From assembly GCF_014174405.1 (NCBI RefSeq), contig NZ_JACEGA010000001.1:928001-992000 (forward strand): a stretch of DNA of 64,000 nucleotides, in the 5' to 3' direction. Both the position numbers and the translations under genes were made by a program. Source of the stretch: Variimorphobacter saccharofermentans. Lineage in GTDB: Bacteria > Bacillota > Clostridia > Lachnospirales > Lachnospiraceae. The notes beneath the pieces are model-generated. The model ran no database searches. It was not told the DNA's origin and worked only from the letters and a program-made list of their open reading frames with translations. Shown piece after piece: positions 35,212 through 43,174 of this stretch; position 1 is the stretch's first letter; each line of letters starts with the position of its first letter.

Positions 35212-35894
35212 AATTACTTTTAATCACAAAGAGTAAGAATAGACCAGTGGATGACCCATGGAGTTGGCTTAAAGGAGTGATCATAAATTCACAGGTAATT
35301 GAATTTAAAGGTAATATATTTGTATGGTTATATGAGCTTTATCCATTACTTGCGGACAAAATATATGAATATGAGGAAGACGTGGAATTAATTCTTGAAA
35401 TGTATCAGCGCTTTCGGATGACAGTCCCCAAGGTGTATTATGAAGATCAATTTAGGTCTCCTCAGAAAGAGAATGAGAAGAAAGATATTGAGAAGAAAGA
35501 TCATGAAAAGAAAGAAAATGGAGAAGAAAAAAGTATAGACAGTCTGTACGAGAAATATATTAAGCAGACACCTGATATTCCCTTATCAAATCTTAACAAT
35601 CATACGGACTACACCACACATAATGACTTTAATGGGTATGATGACCATGGCGACCATAGTCTGGATATACATGGTGATTATGGAAGGGATTATGATGATC
35701 ATATGGATAGCAGTAAATTTATTCATGGAGATTATATAGGGTGGAATAATAGACATGATGATGGTTACCAGGACTATGATGATCAATCACACGTCGATGA
35801 AACGCATAGCGATAGCTATAATGAGTATGATGATCACCAGCATAGAGATTATTTCTACACTGATTATAATGAACATACAGATATCAATAAATAG
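35208..35894 (+). CDS. Candidate RiPP precursor with 17 (His/Tyr)-x-Asp motifs
   Basis: 228 residues, no cysteine. Residues 1-83 look like a folded or recognition segment (KGVIINSQVIEFKGNIFVWL, YEEDVELILEMYQRFRM). 86-108 is a Lys/Glu-rich linker. From residue 132 to 225 an Asp/His/Tyr-rich tail carries 17 aromatic-x-Asp triplets, with aromatic residues at 132, 138, 144, 147, 155, 162, 165, 173, 183, 187, 190, 195, 200, 207, 212, 217 and 223 (for example HGD, YDD, HMD, HRD, YTD), plus WNN. A radical SAM/SPASM enzyme gene follows 23 bp later. Radical SAM maturases are known to cross-link such aromatic-x-Asp/Asn triplets into cyclophanes, so this is a plausible multi-core substrate. Alternatives: a metal-binding His/Asp-rich protein. 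Ribosome site AGAAAGG. Confidence 0.65.
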   Translation: MKLLLITKSKNRPVDDPWSWLKGVIINSQVIEFKGNIFVWLYELYPLLADKIYEYEEDVELILEMYQRFRMTVPKVYYEDQFRSPQKENEKKDIEKKDHEKKENGEEKSIDSLYEKYIKQTPDIPLSNLNNHTDYTTHNDFNGYDDHGDHSLDIHGDYGRDYDDHMDSSKFIHGDYIGWNNRHDDGYQDYDDQSHVDETHSDSYNEYDDHQHRDYFYTDYNEHTDINK

Positions 35895-35917
35895 GATTAG
35901 TTGAAAGAAGAAATTAA

Positions 35918-37048
35918 ATGGCGAAATATTATAATTATATAAACATGCTAGTCATGCCGACTGATATTTGTAATATGAATTGTATTTACTGCTTTCATAA
36001 CGAATTTCATGAAAAACAAGGGAAGATGACAGAGGAAACACTAAAGAAATTATACAGCATAACCCTTCCGCAATATAGACAGGTTAACATAATCTGGCAT
36101 GGTGGAGAACCTTTGGTTATGGGATTGGATTTCTTTAAGAATGCAATTTCCATGCAAAAAGAATACCCAGATTGTAAGGTGGAAAATCGTTTGCAGACTA
36201 ATTTAACACTAATGAATCAGGACTATTCTGAATTCTTTGCTAAAGAGAAGGTGGGTATCGGAAGTTCATTTGACGGATTATGTAATGATAGCTTAAGAGG
36301 AAATACGGATCAAATATTAAATGGAAGAGAAGTATTATTGCAGAATGGGAATTCATGTGGCTTTATCATGGTAGTATCCAGGAAGAATATTAACATGTTA
36401 GTGGAGGATTACCGTTATTTTAACGCACATAATATTAGCTATACGATAAATCTTTATGTTGATGCACTTGAAGATAAGAAAGAGGAGCTTTCACTGGATC
36501 CGTTTCATACGGTAGAGAGAATCAAACAGCTTTTTCATATCTGGATAGAAGATCCAAGCTGTAACATACATATTGATTATTTTGAGCGGTTTCTGAAATA
36601 TATTCTATATAAGGAAAAGCGTTTGTGTAAATACACCTCCTGTCTTGGAAAATGGGTCGGTATCCGGTATAACGGAGATATTGTTCCTTGTAATAGATAT
36701 TTCCCTGCGGAATATGGATACGGGAATGTCCATGATTTTCAAGATATCGGGGAAGCATTTGAAAGCGAGGGCTTCAAAAGACTGTTATCTGAGGCTATTT
36801 GCCGCCGAGAAAAATGTAAAGGTTGTGCAGCATTTGAGTTATGCTCAGGAGGATGCAATAACGAAGCGCTCAATGAAAAAGGTATTACGGAGAATGACGG
36901 AAACGGTTGTTTCATTTTCAGAGAAATTTATCTTTATATAAAAAAATACATGGAAGCCATTATTCAGGAGCGGAGCGTTTTAGATAGGATAAAAAACCCT
37001 CAGGTCCAAAATTTACTCAATCGCAAACGCAACCAATGTATGAATTAA
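35918..37048 (+). CDS. Radical SAM/SPASM peptide-modifying enzyme
   Basis: 376 residues. The radical SAM cluster motif Cys18-x3-Cys22-x2-Cys25 lies in DICNMNCIYCFH. IIWHGGEPLVMG is the GGE SAM-binding motif, and GSSFDGLCND follows. The C-terminal SPASM domain, expected to bind auxiliary 4Fe-4S clusters, shows CTSCLGKWVGIRYNGDIVPC, CRREKCKGCAAFELCSGGCN and a final GNGCF. This is the architecture of peptide and sulfatase maturases (AnSME, FxsB, cyclophane synthases). Immediate co-transcription with the repeated His/Tyr-x-Asp protein suggests that protein is the substrate. No sulfatase gene is nearby. Start from context; GAAAGAAG lies upstream of the ATG. Ends 82 bp before a strong terminator. 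Confidence 0.88.
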   Translation: MAKYYNYINMLVMPTDICNMNCIYCFHNEFHEKQGKMTEETLKKLYSITLPQYRQVNIIWHGGEPLVMGLDFFKNAISMQKEYPDCKVENRLQTNLTLMNQDYSEFFAKEKVGIGSSFDGLCNDSLRGNTDQILNGREVLLQNGNSCGFIMVVSRKNINMLVEDYRYFNAHNISYTINLYVDALEDKKEELSLDPFHTVERIKQLFHIWIEDPSCNIHIDYFERFLKYILYKEKRLCKYTSCLGKWVGIRYNGDIVPCNRYFPAEYGYGNVHDFQDIGEAFESEGFKRLLSEAICRREKCKGCAAFELCSGGCNNEALNEKGITENDGNGCFIFREIYLYIKKYMEAIIQERSVLDRIKNPQVQNLLNRKRNQCMN

Positions 37049-37129
37049 GGAGAACATTTCATTTCTGCAGATATAAATACGCAACCTTTCTTTATATTAT
37101 TAAAAATATAACAAAAATAACAAATCAAC

Positions 37130-37212
37130 CATAAGGAATCCCTTTCTTTTTGTAGTGATTTTCGCTAGACACATAATTCCGCTACAAAGGGAAAGAGGCT
37201 TCCTTATGTTTT
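37130..37212 (+). terminator. Hairpin terminator closing the radical SAM operon
   Basis: Stem CATAAGGAAtCCCTTTctttTTGTAG / CTACAAaGGGAAAGagGcTTCCTTATG followed by TTTT. Confidence 0.7.
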
Positions 37213-37246
37213 GGGCATTTTTATATAAATATTTATTACATTACCA

Positions 37247-37290
37247 AAAGAGTATTTGTCCTTTGGATAAAAGAAACACAAGTACTCTTT
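37247..37290. promoter_or_regulatory. Dyad upstream of the LysR promoter
   Basis: AAAGAGTAtttGT ... ACaagTACTCTTT, ending 5 bp before the -35 box of the next gene. Could be a LysR binding site or a second hairpin of the upstream operon. The rest of the 315-bp gap is AT-rich with no other element seen. Confidence 0.4.
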
Positions 37291-37294
37291 ATTA

Positions 37295-37323
37295 TTGCAT
37301 CCATAGAATAATATTGCTATAAT
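37295..37323 (+). promoter_or_regulatory. SigmaA-type promoter of the LysR-dut unit
   Basis: TTGCAT, 17-bp spacer, TATAAT, about 40 bp before the lysR-type ATG. Confidence 0.6.
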
Positions 37324-37364
37324 AAATCTATATATTATACCATGGCTACATAAGGAGAAATTAT

Positions 37365-38261
37365 ATGAATGTCAATCTGGAATATTATCGAATTTTTTAT
37401 CATGTAGCGAAAGCGGGGAGCTTTACTCAGGCAGGAGAAGAGTTGTGTATATCTCAGCCTGCTGTCAGTCAGGCAATCAAATTGCTTGAGTCAAGTCTTG
37501 GAAGTAAGCTCTTCATCCGGGTTCCCAAGGGAGTAAGGCTTACTCCTGAGGGTGAGGTGCTCTTTTCCTATATTCAAAGAGGATATGAGTACATATTACT
37601 AGGTGAAGCTAAATTTCAGAAAATGTTGGATTTAGAAAACGGAGAAATTCGAATCGGTGCCAGTGATATGACACTTCAATATTTCCTGTTGCCTTACTTA
37701 GAAAAGTTCCATCAAAGGTTTCCCAAAATTAAAGTTACAGTAACCAATGCACCGACTCCTGATACGTTAGAATATCTATATGAGGAGAAGATTGATTTTG
37801 GAATTGTAAGTGAACCCTTTGAAGCAAAGCCAGATATCGAGGTTGTTAAAGTAAAAGAAATTCAGGACACCTTTGTTGCAGGAAGCAGGTTTGATTATCT
37901 GAAGGACAGAGTGCTTAGCTTCAAGGAGTTGGAGGAATTGCCAATTATATGCCTGGAACATAATACAAGCTCCAGAAAATTCATAGATGAGTTCCTCGAA
38001 GACAATGATGTGGTAATGAAGCCGGAATTTGAATTAGCCATGAGTGATATTATTGTAAAGTTTGCATCTAGAAATCTTGGTATTGGTTGTGTGGTAAGGG
38101 ACTTCGCATTAGAAGCACTAAATACGGGCAAGCTTTTTGAACTGAGATTTGAACAAGAGCTTCCCAGACGACATTTTTGCATTATTACGGGGAACAACAA
38201 CCCGATATCTAAGGCGGCAAAGGAGCTACTTCGAATCATTCATTCCAAAGATTTGAACTAA
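37365..38261 (+). CDS. LysR-family transcriptional regulator
   Basis: 298 residues. N-terminal winged HTH (FYHVAKAGSFTQAGEELCISQPAVSQAIKLLESSLGSKLFIR) and a C-terminal periplasmic-binding-like effector domain starting at GEIRIGASDMTLQYFLLPYLEKF. Typical length. AAGGAG lies upstream of the ATG. The next gene (dut) begins 18 bp after the stop, so they are probably co-transcribed. The ligand is unknown; the same overall style recurs in the LysR protein at 62.1 kb, and the two may be paralogues. Confidence 0.9.
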   Translation: MNVNLEYYRIFYHVAKAGSFTQAGEELCISQPAVSQAIKLLESSLGSKLFIRVPKGVRLTPEGEVLFSYIQRGYEYILLGEAKFQKMLDLENGEIRIGASDMTLQYFLLPYLEKFHQRFPKIKVTVTNAPTPDTLEYLYEEKIDFGIVSEPFEAKPDIEVVKVKEIQDTFVAGSRFDYLKDRVLSFKELEELPIICLEHNTSSRKFIDEFLEDNDVVMKPEFELAMSDIIVKFASRNLGIGCVVRDFALEALNTGKLFELRFEQELPRRHFCIITGNNNPISKAAKELLRIIHSKDLN

Positions 38262-38279
38262 ATAGAAAGGAATAGATAA

Positions 38280-38717
38280 ATGCAGCAGACGATTAAAATA
38301 AAATATTTGAATGACCAACTTGAAAGACTGGAGTATATTGAGAACAAGTCCGACTGGATTGATTTGCGGGCGGCGGAAACTGTAACAATGAAAGCAGGAG
38401 AGTTCAAGCTGATTCCATTGGGAGTAGCAATGCAGCTTCCTAAGGGATATGAAGCTCATATTGTTCCAAGGAGCAGTACTTTTAAGAACTTCGGAATCCT
38501 ACAGACCAATTCAACTGGTATCGTAGATGAATCCTACTGTGGCGATAATGATCAATGGTATTTTCCGGCGTTAGCAATGAGAGATACTCAGATTAATCTA
38601 AATGACCGTATCTGTCAGTTCCGCATTGTGGAACACCAGCCCACGATTAAATTTCATGAGGTAGATACGCTAGGGAATGAAGATAGAGGAGGCATCGGTA
38701 GTACTGGTGTACAGTAA
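38280..38717 (+). CDS. dut: dUTP diphosphatase (dUTPase)
   Basis: 145-residue trimeric-type dUTPase, which hydrolyses dUTP to dUMP and keeps uracil out of DNA. Conserved motifs in order: WIDLRAAE (motif I), [12 protein letters not shown] (II), [17 protein letters not shown] (III), RICQFRI (IV) and the C-terminal arm [10 protein letters not shown] (V, the P-loop-like arm). Motif I (D-L-R-A) and the extra residues around DNDQWYF resemble the Clostridium/phage subtype. AGAAAGGAATAG precedes the ATG. Directly follows the LysR gene. Confidence 0.92.
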   Translation: MQQTIKIKYLNDQLERLEYIENKSDWIDLRAAETVTMKAGEFKLIPLGVAMQLPKGYEAHIVPRSSTFKNFGILQTNSTGIVDESYCGDNDQWYFPALAMRDTQINLNDRICQFRIVEHQPTIKFHEVDTLGNEDRGGIGSTGVQ

Positions 38718-38787
38718 TTATTTTGATAATAACGAAACCGTAATCATTAAATTATAAATTAAAACAGGATATTTGGAGGAGAGATAA

Positions 38788-39246
38788 ATGGAAATAAGGA
38801 AGGCATACCTTAGCGAGATCGAGGAACTGGCTGCAATTCGAACGGAGTTTATTAACAGTCTCATAAGCTCGGAGATGACAATATCCGAAGAGTTTGAGAC
38901 AAATGCAAATGCGTATATGAGAAAGCATATGGCAGATGATTCGATGGTATCCTGGGTAGCAGTAGAGGACGGAAAAATAGTTTCAACCGCTATGGTATGC
39001 TACTATGAACTCCTGCCGATTATGTTGAATCAGTCAGGAAAATACGGATACATATACAACGTATATACTCTTCCTGAATATCGAAAAAGAGGATTGGCCA
39101 GCCAATTGCTTAATAAAATAAAAGAAGAGGCGAAGGAACGGCAAATTGGTCAGCTTCAATTACGTGCAACGGAAATGGGAAAACTCCTTTATGAAAAATT
39201 AGGATTTGAATTACTTAACAGAGAGATGGCATATATTGTAATATAG
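38788..39246 (+). CDS. GNAT-family N-acetyltransferase
   Basis: 152 residues. GNAT fold with acetyl-CoA-binding motif A: YIYNVYTLPEYRKRGLASQLLNKIKEEAKE (the RkRGlA pyrophosphate loop), followed by LQLRATEMGKLLYEKLGFELL. Substrate unknown. GGAGGAGAG lies upstream of the ATG. Short spacing (14 bp) to the next gene suggests an operon with the PLC-like protein. Confidence 0.85.
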   Translation: MEIRKAYLSEIEELAAIRTEFINSLISSEMTISEEFETNANAYMRKHMADDSMVSWVAVEDGKIVSTAMVCYYELLPIMLNQSGKYGYIYNVYTLPEYRKRGLASQLLNKIKEEAKERQIGQLQLRATEMGKLLYEKLGFELLNREMAYIVI

Positions 39247-39260
39247 AAAAAGAGGTAAAC

Positions 39261-39959
39261 ATGGCAGGTTTATTTACTCACATGGTCATAGCAAGGGAAA
39301 TAATAAAGGTTCTTCCGGAAGAGACAATCAAGGATCAAGGATTATTTTATTTAGGAAATTTAGCACCGGATGCAATTCATGTCAGGGAAGGATATATCAG
39401 AGCATTTAAAAAGCATACACATTTACGGGATGATATATCAGATCCCGAGTTTGCGCAGGAAGATAATCTTGAGTTATTCCATAAAAGAGTGGCGGATTTT
39501 ATCATACAGAATCGAGAACGAAAGGACGGCTTACTGGATCTTTATCGGGGTTATGTGGTTCATCTCCTTGCAGATGAATTATTTAACTGTACCATTCGTA
39601 AGGAATTCTGCGTTATTATGGAAGAACAGGGAATTGGACAGATGAATACCACGTTCTTTGAACGAATTATTACCGATATGAATCGGAACGATTTTTTATT
39701 AGCAGATCGCTATGAGGGAAGGGATGAGATCCGATACCAGCTGGAACAGGCTCCCATCCATCCAATTACCGATTATCTAAGTGAGCATGAAATGCGAGTA
39801 AGCAGGGATTGGATTATTAACCGCCATTTTGTAGAGAAGACAGAGGTGATTTTACCGGTATATATCAGTTATGAAAGAACTATGGCCTACATTCATATGG
39901 CGGTGGATAATATTATCACAAGGTTATCCGAGGGAGGAAGCTTACCATCAATGTTTTAA
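39261..39959 (+). CDS. Zn-dependent phospholipase C-like protein
   Basis: 232 residues. The N-terminus MAGLFTHMVIAREIIKVL, then GNLAPDAI and RGYVVHLLADELFN, match the zinc_dep_PLPC / S1-P1-like fold: an early His, an Asp in PD, and His-x3-Asp of HLLADE as candidate metal ligands. No signal peptide is visible, unlike secreted phospholipases, so it is probably one of the cytoplasmic hydrolase-like members common in Clostridia. Activity unproven. AGAGG ribosome site. Confidence 0.7.
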   Translation: MAGLFTHMVIAREIIKVLPEETIKDQGLFYLGNLAPDAIHVREGYIRAFKKHTHLRDDISDPEFAQEDNLELFHKRVADFIIQNRERKDGLLDLYRGYVVHLLADELFNCTIRKEFCVIMEEQGIGQMNTTFFERIITDMNRNDFLLADRYEGRDEIRYQLEQAPIHPITDYLSEHEMRVSRDWIINRHFVEKTEVILPVYISYERTMAYIHMAVDNIITRLSEGGSLPSMF

Positions 39960-39978
39960 CGAAGCTTATGTAAGGCTT

Positions 39979-40164
39979 CTAATCTAAAATCATCTCATTA
40001 GGCAGGGGACGGAAGCCGTATTTTTCGTATAGAGGTCTACCCATTGGAGATGCCTCCAAGGAGATCTTTACAATATTACGGCTTTTTGCTTCCTGAACCA
40101 AGCGGTCCAGCACCTGATATGCAATACCTTTCCTGCGATGCTCAGGTCTTGTATACATATTTTC
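39979..40164 (-). pseudogene. C-terminal fragment of a GNAT acetyltransferase
   Basis: On the minus strand an open stretch of about 60 codons reads MYTRPEHRRKGIAYQVLDRL ... then LYEKYGF, a clear GNAT motif A and C-terminus, ending in TAG. A TAA lies just upstream in frame and no N-terminal half is found, so the gene is broken. It lies next to two intact GNAT genes. No ribosome site. Confidence 0.7.
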
Positions 40165-40193
40165 TTAGTAGCTTAAGTTCCCTTCAAGGAACA

Positions 40194-40652
40194 TTATGTC
40201 AACTTCTTCTCCATAGTGTAGTAGCATAGAACTCTATGATTTTCCACTTCATACTTTAAATATTCGACAGGGTAATAACCGCGCCTTAGATAATAATCAT
40301 AAGAGGGTAAGGAGGCTTCCAGAAACGAGGTCGGATATTCCTTTGACACGGTTGCTTCAAGGAAATTCATCATCTCGTATCCGTAGCCTTTTCCCTGGTA
40401 TTCCGGTAGCACATACAATCGACCTATGGTTCTTCCGTCAATACTACCTGTAGCCACTATTTGGTCGTTATCCTCAATAACATATACCATATTCTGTTCA
40501 ATATCCGCTCTGATCTTTTCTTCATTATGATAATCCACAAAGAACTTTACCACTTCAGTAGGATAGTAATTCGGATAAATCCCTTCAATGGTTCGATGTA
40601 CAATGTCACATATGACAGGTGCATCACATCGCTCTGCAAGTAGAATCTTCAT
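40194..40652 (-). CDS. GNAT-family N-acetyltransferase
   Basis: 152 residues, intact GNAT. Motif A: IGRLYVLPEYQGKGYGYEMMNFLEATVSKEY (Q/RxxGxG/A loop). The C-terminal strand is LRRGYYPVEYLKYEV. ATG at 40652 is chosen because GGGGGGA lies upstream; the longer frame would add 17 residues with no ribosome site. Substrate unknown. Encoded head to tail with a decayed GNAT fragment. Confidence 0.82.
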   Translation of the reverse strand: MKILLAERCDAPVICDIVHRTIEGIYPNYYPTEVVKFFVDYHNEEKIRADIEQNMVYVIEDNDQIVATGSIDGRTIGRLYVLPEYQGKGYGYEMMNFLEATVSKEYPTSFLEASLPSYDYYLRRGYYPVEYLKYEVENHRVLCYYTMEKKLT

Positions 40653-40807
40653 AAAATCCCCCCTAATGCTTATACTTGTCATACTATTCTGTAGCAAATT
40701 CATTTTCTTATATTACTACTCGTGTTAAGCTATCTATTCTGGCAACACTTATGTTACTAAATAATTTTACAATTATACCATAAAATAAGAGTCTGACAAG
40801 TACTATT

Positions 40808-40836
40808 TTCCAAGAAATAAAGCAAATCTTTATAAT
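40808..40836 (+). promoter_or_regulatory. Weak sigmaA-type promoter of the ABC-F gene
   Basis: TTCCAA, 17-bp spacer, TATAAT, about 135 bp before the ABC-F ATG. The -35 is poor. Nothing else is recognised in this 318-bp gap. Confidence 0.35.
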
Positions 40837-40970
40837 GCGAATTGAAATAAATTCCAGCGGTTTTCTGACTGTACACCAACTACGTATACTGGACTTTTTT
40901 TGTCCCCTATGTTACGATAAGCAAGCAAAAATAAAACAGGACAACATTTTATATAGAGAGGTTCGAAGTA

Positions 40971-42794
40971 ATGAATTTATTAACAGTAGAGGATATGAGC
41001 AAAAGCTATACGGAACGAATGCTCTTTGATCAGGTAAGCTTCGGCATCAATGAGGGAGAGAAAATCGGCTTAATCGGTATTAATGGTACTGGAAAATCTA
41101 CTTTATTGAAAATAATCGCCGGGCTTGAGGAACCGGATTCGGGTACTGTTACTAAGGGAAAGAAGATACGTATCGGATATCTAGCACAGACTCCGGAATT
41201 CGATGAGAAGCTATCCATACTTCAAAATGTAGTTCTAAACCAGAAGGCAGAGGAAGAATATCGCAATCTGGAGGGAGAAGCAAAAGCTATGCTGTTAAAA
41301 ATGGGGATAACCGATTCCTCCGCTTCTCCGGGCATCCTATCCGGTGGACAGAAGAAACGTGTTGCCTTAGTCAGAACACTATTAACTCCGGCAGAAATTC
41401 TGGTATTGGACGAGCCCACCAATCATTTGGATAATGAGATGGCACAATGGCTTGAGGACTATCTGATTAAGTATCGAGGGGCCTTTCTTATGGTAACCCA
41501 TGACCGGTATTTTCTCGATAAGGTTACCAATAAGATATTAGAGTTGGATAAAGGTAAAATCTACAGCTATACTGCCAACTATACAAAGTTCTTAGAACTA
41601 AAAGCGGAGCGGGAAGATATGCTACTCGCATCGGAGCGCAAGGCAAAGAGCTTATTTCGCATGGAGCTTGAATGGATGCAGAGAGGTGCCAGAGCCCGTT
41701 CCACCAAGCAGAAGGCACATATTCAGCGCTTTGAGGAGTTGAGAGACCGGAAGGTGATTGAGACCGATGGTAAGGTGGAAATTAATGCGTTATCAGCCCG
41801 GATGGGTAAGAAGACGATTGAATTAAGCAATATCTCGAAAGGCTTTGGAGACAGAGTATTAATAAAGGACTTTACTTACATTTTGTTGCCTGGAGACCGA
41901 ATTGGTATTATAGGACCCAATGGCTGTGGTAAGTCAACCTTATTAAATATTCTCACCGGAATACTGCCGCCGGATGAAGGAACTGTAGAGATGGGAACCA
42001 CAATTCAGCTGGGGTATTTCTCACAGGAAAATGAATATATGGACGAAAGCCTCAAGGTAATTGATTATATTAAAGATACCGCAGAGTACATCCAAACCTC
42101 AGAGGGAACTGCAACGGCATCTCAGATGTGTGAGAGATTCCTGTTCAACGGCCCCATGCAGTATACCCGGATTGCTAAACTGTCCGGTGGCGAGAAGCGT
42201 AGATTGTATTTGCTTAAGGTGTTGATGGAAGCGCCCAATATTCTTGTTCTGGATGAACCAACCAATGATTTGGATATCCAAACCTTAACGATTCTGGAGG
42301 ATTACCTGGAGACATTTCCCGGGATTGTGGTTACGGTATCCCATGACCGCTACTTTCTTGACAAGATGGCAACACGTATTTTTTCCTTTGAGCGGGGGAC
42401 AATCCAGCAATATGAGGGTAATTATTCCGATTATTATGAAGCGAAGAACCTTCGTAATGCAGCTGCTTCAACTGAAAATGACTCGTCCGCCAGTGAAGTA
42501 ACGGAATCAAAAGCTGCAAGTATCGCTACCTGGAAGCAGAAGAGCTCAAAGCCGAAATTCACTTATCAGGAGCAGAGAGAGTTCGAAACGATTGATCAAG
42601 ACATTGCAGAGCTGGAAGATAAAATTAAGGAGACAGATTTGGATATCGCAAAAGCAGCTACAGACTATTCGAAGCTAAATGAGCTAATGGCTCATAAAGA
42701 AGCCTTGGAGAAGGCTCTTGAGGAGAAAATGGAGCGCTGGGTTTACCTAAATGATCTTGCCGAGCAAATCGAAGCGGCAAAGAATGAAAGATAA
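40971..42794 (+). CDS. ABC-F ATPase, Uup/YfmR type
   Basis: 607-residue soluble protein with tandem ABC domains and no membrane segments. Domain 1: Walker A GINGTGKSTLLK, signature LSGGQKKRV, Walker B ILVLDEPTNHLD. The interdomain linker (about residues 215-265) is rich in Arg/Lys (ELEWMQRGARARSTKQKAH), the part that contacts tRNA in the ribosomal E site. Domain 2: GPNGCGKSTLLN, LSGGEKRRL, ILVLDEPTNDLD. The C-terminal coiled coil (about 540-607) is typical of Uup/YfmR, linked to ribosome rescue or translation factor roles rather than antibiotic resistance. GAGAGG lies upstream. Single-gene unit. Confidence 0.87.
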   Translation: MNLLTVEDMSKSYTERMLFDQVSFGINEGEKIGLIGINGTGKSTLLKIIAGLEEPDSGTVTKGKKIRIGYLAQTPEFDEKLSILQNVVLNQKAEEEYRNLEGEAKAMLLKMGITDSSASPGILSGGQKKRVALVRTLLTPAEILVLDEPTNHLDNEMAQWLEDYLIKYRGAFLMVTHDRYFLDKVTNKILELDKGKIYSYTANYTKFLELKAEREDMLLASERKAKSLFRMELEWMQRGARARSTKQKAHIQRFEELRDRKVIETDGKVEINALSARMGKKTIELSNISKGFGDRVLIKDFTYILLPGDRIGIIGPNGCGKSTLLNILTGILPPDEGTVEMGTTIQLGYFSQENEYMDESLKVIDYIKDTAEYIQTSEGTATASQMCERFLFNGPMQYTRIAKLSGGEKRRLYLLKVLMEAPNILVLDEPTNDLDIQTLTILEDYLETFPGIVVTVSHDRYFLDKMATRIFSFERGTIQQYEGNYSDYYEAKNLRNAAASTENDSSASEVTESKAASIATWKQKSSKPKFTYQEQREFETIDQDIAELEDKIKETDLDIAKAATDYSKLNELMAHKEALEKALEEKMERWVYLNDLAEQIEAAKNER

Positions 42795-42806
42795 AATAAA
42801 TAAGTA

Positions 42807-42882
42807 AGGGCATTTCTGGGAGTGTTACTACCGCGTATATGAAGTACGCTTGTAGCTGTTAATCCCAGGAATGCCCTTTTAC
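42807..42882. terminator. Bidirectional terminator between ABC-F and DUF2164 genes
   Basis: Stem AAGGGCATTtCTGGGA / TCCCAGgAATGCCCTT with TTTTACTTT, and an inner GCGTA/TACGC stem. Serves two convergent genes. Confidence 0.75.
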
Positions 42883-42901
42883 TTTGTACATTCGATAAAT
42901 C

Positions 42902-43153
42902 TTATGGTACGGGTTTGTACAGGGAGTAAAAATCAGCTTCTACATCATCCATACGGTGAGCATACCATGTCTTTGTATCATCCAGAGCTTTGTTATAAAT
43001 ATACTTACCTAACGTATCCATAAAGAAGTCAAAAACACTTTCGGTAGCGATAATTCCAAGTGATTCGTCTCGCTCTGTCTCAAAATAGTATCTGATTTCC
43101 TCAAGAATTTGATCTTTTTCCTCTTTACTGAATTTCAAATCAATTGTATTCAT
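42902..43153 (-). CDS. DUF2164-family protein
   Basis: 83 residues. LKFSKEEKDQILEEIRYYFETERDESLGIIATESVFDFFMDTLGKYIYNKALDDTK is the pattern of the small DUF2164 family (IQxYFxxERdeeiGxxxAexlLdFf). Function unknown. AGGAGG lies 9 bases upstream of the ATG. Downstream of the ABC exporter genes on the same strand (21 bp gap), so possibly their last co-transcribed gene. Confidence 0.82.
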   Translation of the reverse strand: MNTIDLKFSKEEKDQILEEIRYYFETERDESLGIIATESVFDFFMDTLGKYIYNKALDDTKTWYAHRMDDVEADFYSLYKPVP

Positions 43154-43174
43154 ATAAGATCCTCCTAGGTAGGT

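Noticed and set aside
35586..35786. Minus-strand Ile/Met-rich frame opposite the His/Tyr-x-Asp gene
   Set aside because: It is the complement of the GAY/CAY/TAY codons of the repeat region, has no ribosome site and no neighbours on that strand.
40044..40229. Plus-strand frame across the GNAT remnant
   Set aside because: The minus strand encodes recognisable GNAT residues in the same stretch.
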